Part shown: positions 1-6,857 of the stretch, one piece after another
Layout of the letters: every line of letters begins with the position of its first letter
How positions within the stretch are numbered: position 1 is the stretch's first letter
Source of the DNA: Candidatus Enterousia intestinigallinarum
GTDB taxonomy: Bacteria; Pseudomonadota; Alphaproteobacteria; Rs-D84
Reading direction: 5' to 3'
DNA length: 64,000 nt
Assembly (NCBI GenBank): GCA_944407095.1
Contig: OX097180.1
Location: 1 to 64,000, forward strand
The notes under the pieces: model-generated
Told to the model about the DNA's origin: nothing
Databases searched by the model: none
The model's input: only the letters and a program-made list of their open reading frames with translations
Translations under genes and position numbers: made by a program

Positions 1-190
1 AGTCCGTAATGCAAAGGGGCGAGAACCCGGAGGGTTGCGAGGCGAGCCGCAGGCGAAGTACTTTGCTCGCACCAAAGTTTTGTGTGAAGAAGTATAGTCC
101 GTAATGCAAAGGGGCGAGAACCCGGAGGGTTGCGAGGCGAGCCGCAGGCGAAGTACTTTGCTCGCACCAAAGTTTTGTGTGAAGAAGTAC
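1..190. repeat. 2 x 95-bp tandem direct repeat
   Basis: Two almost identical 95-bp units run head to tail, 1-95 and 96-190; the only difference I see is the last base (T versus C). The first unit starts at the window edge, so more copies may lie to the left. Each unit contains GCGAG and CTCGC blocks able to pair, so a transcript would form a hairpin per unit. No reading frame is apparent. Function unknown. Confidence 0.9.
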
Positions 191-287
191 AAATGTATTT
201 TTCGCGCACTAATTTTTTAAGGGTCACATTGATAATGAAAATTGTTTTGAAATTCTTTAATTGACGCGGTGCGACCATCAGAATTTG

Positions 288-318
288 ACGGACGCACTTT
301 TTATGCGTCCGTTTTTTA
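288..318 (+). terminator. rho-independent terminator or leader attenuator before lysS
   Basis: A 9-bp perfect stem (ACGGACGCA at 288-296, TGCGTCCGT at 304-312) is followed directly by a T run, in + orientation. No gene on the left could use it within the 95 bases after the tandem repeat, so it either ends a short RNA or acts in the lysS leader. It sits about 28 bases before the lysS start codon. Confidence 0.7.
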
Positions 319-345
319 ATTTTTAACCCCTAAAAAGGAAACAAA

Positions 346-1824
346 ATGTCAGAAAACGCAAACAACACGACAAAAATATCAACTAACGAATTACAGGCGC
401 GTCTGCAAAAGGCGGAAAATATTCGCGCCCGCGACGGTGTTGTTTGGAAAGACAAATATGACCGCACACACAGAATTTGTGACGCGCGCGAATTGGCGGA
501 CGGTACGCACGTACGCTTGGCCGGACGTGTGACGGCTTTGCGTTGGCTGGGCAAGTTGATGTTCGGCCGTATTTATGATATCGACGGCGAAATTCAGTTT
601 TCTATGTCGCGTGAAGAACTGGGTGAAGAACAGTACAAGTTTATGAAGGCGAATGTTGATCTGGGCGATTTTATCGGGATCGACGGGGAATTGTATCATA
701 CGACTGCGGGCGAATTGACGGTTCGTGTGGCAAAATATGATATTTTATCCAAGGCATTACGCCCACTGCCGGAAAAGTTCCACGGTCTGACCGATATGGA
801 AACCAGATATCGCCAGCGTTATTTGGACATCATATCTAACGAAGACACGCGCCGCACAATGAAAATGCGTTTTCAGATGCTGCGCTTGATACGTGAATAT
901 TTGAATAATAACGGATTTGTAGAAGTTGAAACCCCAATTATGCAGGTTGTCGCCAGTGGCGCCGCTGCGCGTCCGTTTATTACTCATCACAATGCGTTGG
1001 ACGCTGATTTTTATCTGCGTATTGCGCCGGAATTGTTTTTGAAGCAGACCATTGCCGCCGGATTCGACCGTGTATATGAACTGGGCAAGAATTTCCGGAA
1101 CGAGGGTATGGATGCAATGCATCTGCAGGAATTTACAATGCTGGAATGGTATGCGGCATATTGGAATTTCCGTGATAATATTAAATTTTCTTGGGAAATG
1201 ATTCAGAAATTGCTGATGGAATTGCGCGGTACATTACAGATTGAATACCAGGGGACCAAACTGGATTTCAGCAAATATGAAGAAATCGATTACACCGCAC
1301 GTATGAACGAATTACTGGGGGTGGATATTCTGGAATTTTCCGATACCGATGCATTAAAGCGTCAACTGATATCCGCGGGTATGTTTGGTGCGGACGAACT
1401 GGAACCGCTGAAATCCGTGCCGTCTATTGTTGACTATGTGTTTAAGCGTAAAATTCGTGACCAGATTGTCCAACCGGCAATCGTGTACAATTATCCGGCA
1501 TATTTAATACCGTTGGCGCGCCGTAATGATGCGGATAATCGCCGTATAGATATATTCCAACTGATTGTATGCGGTGCGGAATTGATAAAGGCGTATTCCG
1601 AATTGGTTGACCCGATTGTCCAGCGTGCCGCGTTTGAAGAACAGGCCAAGAACAAGGCCGCCGGTGATGACGAAGCATTTGACTTGGACGAAGATTTCCT
1701 GCGTGCTATGGAACACGGTATGCCGCCGATTTCCGGACTGGGGTTGGGGATTGACCGCTTCTTTTCAATAGTTGCTGATGCACCGACCCTGCGTGATGTT
1801 ATATTGTTCCCGATAATGAAATAA
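346..1824 (+). CDS. lysS: lysyl-tRNA synthetase, class II
   Basis: Charges tRNA-Lys with lysine in the cytosol. The 492-residue length is normal for the class II enzyme. An N-terminal OB-fold anticodon-binding region (about residues 55-165) precedes the catalytic core. Motif 2 begins RNEG at about residue 250 and runs into EFTMLEWY; motif 3 is GLGLGIDR at about 466. The usual HNPEFT of motif 2 reads HLQEFT here. The start follows an AAGGAA ribosome site 6 bases upstream. The next gene follows after 15 bases, so the two are probably co-transcribed. Confidence 0.95.
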   Translation: MSENANNTTKISTNELQARLQKAENIRARDGVVWKDKYDRTHRICDARELADGTHVRLAGRVTALRWLGKLMFGRIYDIDGEIQFSMSREELGEEQYKFMKANVDLGDFIGIDGELYHTTAGELTVRVAKYDILSKALRPLPEKFHGLTDMETRYRQRYLDIISNEDTRRTMKMRFQMLRLIREYLNNNGFVEVETPIMQVVASGAAARPFITHHNALDADFYLRIAPELFLKQTIAAGFDRVYELGKNFRNEGMDAMHLQEFTMLEWYAAYWNFRDNIKFSWEMIQKLLMELRGTLQIEYQGTKLDFSKYEEIDYTARMNELLGVDILEFSDTDALKRQLISAGMFGADELEPLKSVPSIVDYVFKRKIRDQIVQPAIVYNYPAYLIPLARRNDADNRRIDIFQLIVCGAELIKAYSELVDPIVQRAAFEEQAKNKAAGDDEAFDLDEDFLRAMEHGMPPISGLGLGIDRFFSIVADAPTLRDVILFPIMK

Positions 1825-1839
1825 AAGGGGGCTTGTGCA

Positions 1840-3270
1840 ATGTCATCATTATCTTATTCCGAAGGTTATGCCGCTGATTTGACGGCTGAACACGACCGGA
1901 AAAATCAACAAGCCATAGAAGAGGCCAGACAATCCGGACGCATAAATGACGAAGCGGCCGCTTATCTGTCGGAACTGTATTCCGACAGTATGCGTTGGTT
2001 TCGTGAAGTATTTTATTTTCTTGGTAAATGTTTTGGTGCGCCAAAGGCACCCGTTATGCGATATGACTACGCCACCGACAGCGCGATTGATGAACCGATA
2101 AAGGTTTCAGATATCAATCCTTTGTCGCCGTATATTGTACATCACCGTCTGGACGCTGATCCTATGCGAAACCAGTTTTTTACCAGTGGCGCTGGGCATA
2201 AGATTGATTTGGCGGTATCGTCAATCGTTACAGTTATTGTTGGCGCACAAAAAAGTATAGACCGTGCATTGGACAAGGTTACTGGTAAATATTACGCTGC
2301 GTATGTGGACGAAGTTGCAAATACTGTATATCGCGTTATTTCGTCACACGAACGTGAAGCGTCCGCGCGTGCTGTTGCAGATAAGATACGCGCAAAATTA
2401 AATGAAAAATATATTTCTACGCCGTCGGAAACCGTGTTGTCGATAATTGGTTCCGGGCACGAAAAAATCGCCGTGGAATTGGTGCGTGCTTTGGACAAGG
2501 TTCCGCGTCCGCGTATGCGCCTGCAAGATGTTTGGCGTGTAAAGTGTCTGTTTGATTTAATACCCCAGGCACGAACGTTTATTGAACGTGTTTGTGATAT
2601 GATGCCAGACAGAATTTTATCTGTGCGTGATAATTTTTATGATATGAAAAATCCGCGCAATTATCGTGATGCGAAACTGATAATCGATATAGGCACAAAC
2701 GGCCGTATTGTTCCGATGGAAATCATATGCCAGGTTCGTACATTTTTTGAATTTGAACGTAAAACGCACGGACATTATGAAATTTCACGCAAAAGTGAAA
2801 ATACAAAAACACGAAAAAACGCTGTGACCAGCGCGAATATTGAACGCAAACTGGCGGATTTTATGGAATGCGGTGTCAAAGAATATAACCTGATGATTTG
2901 CCAGTGCCTGGAAGATTTGTTTGACCGTGTCGGTTGGAATATTTTGTACAGCCAGGGTACAGACGTGTCTATGTTTGACGGATTTCCAAAACCGTGCAAA
3001 TTGTACTATCCGTCACGTATATTGGACATAATCGTTGACAAATTGGATAACGCCATTGAAAACGAAGTTTTTTGCATTAAAAATGCGCCGGCCAAATTGA
3101 CCCAGGCCCAGGAAAGTGAAATCTTTCATTTTATGGCTCGTTTTATTCTGGTTTCGGCGATGCCGTATTTTCAGCACGATTGGACAGTGCCGTCGGATAC
3201 TATGGCCGGGAAACTGTTTAACTTTGTTATGACAGAAGTTCAGCGTTATTACAAGAAATCCAGTAAATAA
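1840..3270 (+). CDS. hypothetical protein with a possible RelA/SpoT-like region
   Basis: A 476-residue soluble protein without signal peptide. Residues about 225-325 resemble the RelA/SpoT nucleotidyltransferase fold: a helical stretch, a V-R-D-N-F-Y-D-M-K-N-P-R-N-Y segment in the position of the usual V-x-D-Y...K-P-x-x-x-Y block, then V-P-M-E-I-I-C-Q-V-R-T followed by E...H..Y. The rest is unlike any RelA or SpoT I know, and no HD, TGS or ACT domain is visible. The likeness is inferred by eye; the protein could be an inactive or unrelated relative. It follows lysS by 15 bases in the same orientation. Confidence 0.7.
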   Translation: MSSLSYSEGYAADLTAEHDRKNQQAIEEARQSGRINDEAAAYLSELYSDSMRWFREVFYFLGKCFGAPKAPVMRYDYATDSAIDEPIKVSDINPLSPYIVHHRLDADPMRNQFFTSGAGHKIDLAVSSIVTVIVGAQKSIDRALDKVTGKYYAAYVDEVANTVYRVISSHEREASARAVADKIRAKLNEKYISTPSETVLSIIGSGHEKIAVELVRALDKVPRPRMRLQDVWRVKCLFDLIPQARTFIERVCDMMPDRILSVRDNFYDMKNPRNYRDAKLIIDIGTNGRIVPMEIICQVRTFFEFERKTHGHYEISRKSENTKTRKNAVTSANIERKLADFMECGVKEYNLMICQCLEDLFDRVGWNILYSQGTDVSMFDGFPKPCKLYYPSRILDIIVDKLDNAIENEVFCIKNAPAKLTQAQESEIFHFMARFILVSAMPYFQHDWTVPSDTMAGKLFNFVMTEVQRYYKKSSK

Positions 3271-3276
3271 AGTATG

Positions 3277-3331
3277 TTATACCCCCGCGACGGGCTGGGA
3301 AATCAAACCATAAACGTGGGGGGTAATTTTT
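3277..3331 (+). terminator. terminator-like hairpin after the RelA-like gene
   Basis: TTATACCCCC at 3277-3286 can pair with GGGGGGTAA at 3318-3326 across a loop of about 30 bases, followed by a T run. The long loop makes it less certain than the compact terminators elsewhere in this window. Confidence 0.45.
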
Positions 3332-3421
3332 CTTGCTTTCACGCATTTTATCGGCAACAATTATTACAGGTTCGTGCCTGTTTATACGAACCATAACAAG
3401 CATAAGAAAGGAAGGCACATT

Positions 3422-3766
3422 ATGCGTCAAGGCAAAGTAAAATGGTACAATGGTAAAAAGTGCTTCGGATTTATTACACCGGACACACCAAACGAAAACG
3501 GCAATACAGACGATGTATTTGTTCATTCCAGTGCATTGAAAGCTGCGGGTATCAGATTTCTGAATGAAAATGATATTGTCGAATTCGAAGATGAAGTTCG
3601 CAATGATAAATTGTCGGTTACCACGTTGAAACTGATTCATCGTGACGAAGAATCGGCGCGTCGTTTCCAGGAACGCCGTGCGGAGCGTCGTCGCGCCACC
3701 GAAGACCGCAAACAGCGTGCTGAAAAATCCGAACGCCGTTCCGGTTTCGCATTTTGGAAGAAATAA
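3422..3766 (+). CDS. cold-shock domain protein with basic C-terminal tail
   Basis: A 114-residue CspA-family single-stranded nucleic-acid binder. The N-terminal about 70 residues carry the cold-shock fold: GKVKWYN, the RNP1-like CFGFITP and the RNP2-like DVFVH. After it comes a tail of about 40 residues rich in Arg, Lys and Glu, which probably adds nonspecific RNA affinity. The ATG at 3422 was chosen because GKVKWYN should begin within a few residues and AAGGAAGG lies 8 bases upstream; an in-frame upstream start at 3374 lacks support. The leader of roughly 75-150 bases contains a GTTCGT/ACGAAC hairpin, as expected for cold-shock mRNAs. Confidence 0.9.
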   Translation: MRQGKVKWYNGKKCFGFITPDTPNENGNTDDVFVHSSALKAAGIRFLNENDIVEFEDEVRNDKLSVTTLKLIHRDEESARRFQERRAERRRATEDRKQRAEKSERRSGFAFWKK

Positions 3767-3798
3767 TATATTTTGATATTTTTACATTTATATATAAA

Positions 3799-3825
3799 AC
3801 CGCCCAAACGGGCGGTGATTTTTAT
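3799..3825 (+). terminator. rho-independent terminator of the cold-shock gene
   Basis: Perfect 7-bp stem ACCGCCC (3799-3805) and GGGCGGT (3810-3816) with a 4-base loop, followed by a T-rich tract. Confidence 0.85.
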
Positions 3826-3912
3826 TTCTCCTTGCAATTATTTGAAAATATACTAATATTATTGGGGTAAGAGAGATTTTTCAGAATCAACCTTGATTTT
3901 GGAAAAATAAAT

Positions 3913-4027
3913 CCCCGTTGTTTTAATTAGATGTTTTGATTATCGCGCGGGGACAAATGCCGCGCCGCCACAGATTCACTACAAATAAAGATTTTTTCTT
4001 TATTAGCAATGGATTGTGTGGTGGCGC
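3913..4027 (+). promoter_or_regulatory. structured leader upstream of RNase J
   Basis: Two nested structures precede the rnj start. CCCCG (3913-3917) can pair with CGGGG (3948-3952). GCGCCGCCACA (3962-3972) pairs with TGTGGTGGCGC (4017-4027) over 11 positions with one G-U wobble, and inside it AATAAAG (3984-3990) pairs with CTTTATT (3998-4004). The outer stem ends 30 bases before the start codon. Such a leader could be a cleavage or autoregulatory site for the ribonuclease it precedes; that role is inferred. Confidence 0.5.
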
Positions 4028-4056
4028 AAAAGTGTAACTTATAAAAAGGATTTATA

Positions 4057-5859
4057 ATGGTAAAAGTAAAAGAAAAGCAAAACGCGCCGGAAACAGTTGT
4101 CGGCACGGAACCTAAAAAGCCGGCAAAAATAACCGGTATGAATAAACACGAAAATGATAAAAACGACGAAAAGTTGTACTTTATGGCGCTGGGCGGTATG
4201 GAACATATCGGTCAGAATATGTACGTTTATAAGTACAAGGGCAAGTATCTGATTGTTGATTGCGGTATGGGATTTTTGGAAGAAGAAATCGGTGCCGGCG
4301 ATGTTCAGTATTGTGATACAACCTGGTTGGAAAAACGTAAAAAGGACGTTGTCGGATTTGTCTTGACCCACGGCCACGAAGACCACATTGGTGCGTTAAA
4401 ATTCGTATGGCCGAAATTTAGAAAGCCGATTTACTGCACACGTTTTCCGGCGGAAATTCTGCGTCAGACGTTTCGCGGTGTTGAAATAGATTTTAATCCG
4501 GAACGCGATATTATTGAATTTGATCATCACGGTGCGACATTGAATTTGGACCCGTTCGAAGTTGAAACGTTCCACGTTTCCCATTCGGTGCCAGAAGCAC
4601 AAATGTTGATAATCAAAACCGGTGCTGGCAAAGTTCTGCATACCGGTGACTGGACATTTAACGACGACAATCCGATAGAAGAACCGACCGATTATGCGCG
4701 TCTGCGTGAAATTGGTTCGGATCCGAAGTTGTTGGCGTGTATGTCCGATTCAACATCCGCATCGCGCCAGCAGCCGCAAACGACCGAGATTCAGGTTCGC
4801 GACACATTGACTGAAATTATGAAAAACGCCCCTGGACGTGTTCTGGTAACGGGGTATTCACGTTCAATCGCGCGTATGAAAATGTTTTCTGAAGCCGCAC
4901 GTGCCGCCGGTCGTGTTGCTGCGATAAAGGAACGCAGTAATCCGAACCCGGTGCCGTTTGTCGGGCTGCCGGAATTTCGTGAAATGGGCATAGAATTTGG
5001 ATACCTGAACAAGGACGATGTTTACCTGCACAGTGAAATCAAGGATTTGCCTGCCGAAAAACAGGCGATATTCCTGACTGGTTCCCAGGGTGAACAGTTC
5101 GCGATGTTGACGCGTTTGTGTCGTGGCCACGTAAAAGAAATGAAACTGCAACCGACGGATACTGTTTTGTTCAGTTCTATTATTATTCCGGGTCGCGAAC
5201 AGGACGTTTCATACCTGTATAACAAATTGGCGCGTATGGGTATCAAAACGCACACTATTTATGATACAGATCATCTGCACGCCAGTGGTCACGCCGGTCG
5301 TCCGGAATTTGAACGCTTCTATGATATGGTTCATCCCCAGGTTTCCGTTCCAATGCACGGTGATTACATCAATGAAATGCTGAACGGAAAAATGGCGATG
5401 GAACGCGGTGGTGCAAAGTATATGATGGTATTGCACAATGGCGAAATGATTGCGTTGTCCGATGGCGAAGCACCCTATATTGCCGAAACAATCGAAACCG
5501 GATTCGTTGTGATGGAGGGCGAAACCGAACGCAGCACCGATGACCCGGTGTACAAAACGCGCAAGAAAATCGCCACCAACGGGGCAATATTTGTTACATT
5601 GCCGGTTGACAAGCGTGGTTTTCTGAAGGGCACGCCAGAAGTTTCCAGTGCCGGTATATTTGAAACCGACGACACCGGATTTATGAAGCGCCAGATTCAG
5701 ATTGAAATAACACGTGCGATTGACAATCTGACAAAAACAGAGCGCAAAGACAGGGCAAACCTGATACGTGCGGTTCAAACCGCATCGAACAAGGTTGTCC
5801 GTGCGTCATTGGGTGCGGATAAAAAGCCGCAGTACAGTGTGCATTTTGTTCAGAAATAA
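4057..5859 (+). CDS. rnj: ribonuclease J
   Basis: A 600-residue metallo-beta-lactamase / beta-CASP ribonuclease with 5'-3' exonuclease and endonuclease activity in mRNA decay and rRNA maturation. The zinc-binding motif HGHEDHIGA is at about residues 108-116, with HVSHSVP and HTGDW further on. The beta-CASP region includes TGSQGE and SIIIPGRE, and HASGHA lies near residue 410; the C-terminal domain follows. The first 30 or so residues are a Lys-rich extension. RNase J in place of or beside RNase E is common in alphaproteobacteria. AAAAAGGA precedes the start. Confidence 0.93.
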   Translation: MVKVKEKQNAPETVVGTEPKKPAKITGMNKHENDKNDEKLYFMALGGMEHIGQNMYVYKYKGKYLIVDCGMGFLEEEIGAGDVQYCDTTWLEKRKKDVVGFVLTHGHEDHIGALKFVWPKFRKPIYCTRFPAEILRQTFRGVEIDFNPERDIIEFDHHGATLNLDPFEVETFHVSHSVPEAQMLIIKTGAGKVLHTGDWTFNDDNPIEEPTDYARLREIGSDPKLLACMSDSTSASRQQPQTTEIQVRDTLTEIMKNAPGRVLVTGYSRSIARMKMFSEAARAAGRVAAIKERSNPNPVPFVGLPEFREMGIEFGYLNKDDVYLHSEIKDLPAEKQAIFLTGSQGEQFAMLTRLCRGHVKEMKLQPTDTVLFSSIIIPGREQDVSYLYNKLARMGIKTHTIYDTDHLHASGHAGRPEFERFYDMVHPQVSVPMHGDYINEMLNGKMAMERGGAKYMMVLHNGEMIALSDGEAPYIAETIETGFVVMEGETERSTDDPVYKTRKKIATNGAIFVTLPVDKRGFLKGTPEVSSAGIFETDDTGFMKRQIQIEITRAIDNLTKTERKDRANLIRAVQTASNKVVRASLGADKKPQYSVHFVQK

Positions 5860-5862
5860 AAA

Positions 5863-5886
5863 AACGCGCCATCGGCGCGTTTTTTG
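5863..5886 (+). terminator. terminator of rnj
   Basis: AACGCGCC (5863-5870) pairs with GGCGCGTT (5874-5881) around a 3-base loop, followed by a long T run. Confidence 0.9.
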
Positions 5887-5949
5887 TTTGTTCCTGTAAA
5901 AAATAAAATGTGGCATTTTTTACGCTGTTAAATTATACTAACTTTTGAA

Positions 5950-6165
5950 CTGGCGGGGACGCCGGCTTCAGGGATCTAGAAAATCCCATAAACAGACGTT
6001 GCAATATGCACCGTAATCCAAAAAAGCACGCAAATGCGTGTTTATATCCCGATTGTAACCGGTCGGGGGTCTGCGACTATACAACAGGGCATTTGCCCAA
6101 AAATCGCGGGGTCATTTCTGTTTATGATTTTTCTAATCCCCGGCCGCCAGATTTTGGCGGTTTTT
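5950..6165 (+). ncRNA. candidate structured small RNA with pairing ends
   Basis: The 300-base gap between rnj and the next gene has a TATACT box at 5934-5939. From about 5950, CTGGCGGGG (5950-5958) can close with CCCC...CGCCAG (6138-6150), making a transcript of about 200 nt with paired ends, the general shape of 6S RNA. CCGCC/GGCGG (6144-6148, 6156-6160) plus five T's forms an overlapping terminator. I could not establish the internal stems or the central bubble of 6S, so this stays a candidate. A small frame at 6006-6197 crosses it but looks non-coding. Confidence 0.35.
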
Positions 6166-6193
6166 GTTTAATCAAAAACAAAAGGGATAGAAA

Positions 6194-6559
6194 ATGAAAC
6201 AAATACCAATATATTTTCTGGCCGTGACGGCAGTGTGCGTGGTGGCATCAATGCGCAATGCAGTGGCGTTGCCTGCGTTGGCGTCGTGCCGCAACGCAAA
6301 ACAGTGCACAGATCTTATTTTTTCTGGTTGTTGCTGTCCAAATGGTCTGACTGGCACAGCATATAATTGTCCCAATGGTTGGATGTATGATATGTCACAA
6401 AAAATATGTACGCGCAGCGCGACAAGTGGCAGTGACAGTACGGGTTATTATAGCCAGGCGTACGGCACGTGCAACGCAACTACTTCCACTTATGATTGTT
6501 ATGTATATAACGCAAATCCAGCCGATCCTAGCAAGTGCTATTGCAAAAGGGAGTTATAA
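6194..6559 (+). CDS. small secreted cysteine-rich protein
   Basis: A 121-residue protein with an N-terminal hydrophobic signal (about residues 6-26) and at least a dozen cysteines in the exported part, including a CCC run near residue 50. Sequence between cysteines is rich in Gly, Ser, Thr and Tyr, suggesting a disulphide-bonded periplasmic or surface protein. AAAGGGATAG precedes the start. The next small secreted gene follows after 1 base. I recognise no named family and give no function. Confidence 0.8.
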   Translation: MKQIPIYFLAVTAVCVVASMRNAVALPALASCRNAKQCTDLIFSGCCCPNGLTGTAYNCPNGWMYDMSQKICTRSATSGSDSTGYYSQAYGTCNATTSTYDCYVYNANPADPSKCYCKREL

Positions 6560-6560
6560 T

Positions 6561-6827
6561 ATGAGAAAAACTATTATTATACCCCTGGTCGGGGCATTTG
6601 TATGCGGTGCGGCAAATGCTGCCTGTACTGCTACGACAAAAACATATACGTCGTGCAAGCCGGGATATTATTTGTCCGGTGTTGCGTGCCACTCGTGTCC
6701 CAGTGGCGGTACCAGTGCCGATAAAAATACGGGTGGTGTAACGGCGTGTTATTTGCCGTCTGGCACCACCGGCAGCGACAGTACTGGTTCCTACACATAT
6801 ACGGCGAATTGTTATTACAGTAACTAA
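6561..6827 (+). CDS. small secreted cysteine-rich repeat protein
   Basis: An 88-residue protein with a signal peptide (MRKTIIIPLVGAFVCGAANA) and a Cys pattern of the kind SCKPGYYLSG-x-x-C-x-x-CP-x-GG, then GGVTACYLPSG. This spacing resembles single units of repeat-built surface proteins. Both it and the preceding gene contain a G-S-D-S-T-G-Y/S stretch, suggesting relatedness. The ATG at 6561 is preceded by AAAGGGAG. Function unknown. Confidence 0.8.
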   Translation: MRKTIIIPLVGAFVCGAANAACTATTKTYTSCKPGYYLSGVACHSCPSGGTSADKNTGGVTACYLPSGTTGSDSTGSYTYTANCYYSN

Positions 6828-6834
6828 TAATAAA

Positions 6835-6857
6835 AACGGGGCGGATGCCCCGTTCTT
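6835..6857. terminator. bidirectional terminator between convergent genes
   Basis: AACGGGGC (6835-6842) and GCCCCGTT (6847-6854) form a perfect 8-bp stem. A-rich sequence flanks the left and T-rich the right, so it can serve both the secreted-protein pair and the convergent alaS. Confidence 0.85.

Noticed and set aside
5950..6165. tmRNA as identity of the candidate RNA
   Set aside because: No tRNA-like end, no tag reading frame and no permuted pieces were found.
6006..6197. 63-residue reading frame between rnj and the secreted-protein genes
   Set aside because: No ribosome site, and it runs across the terminator and the candidate RNA stems.
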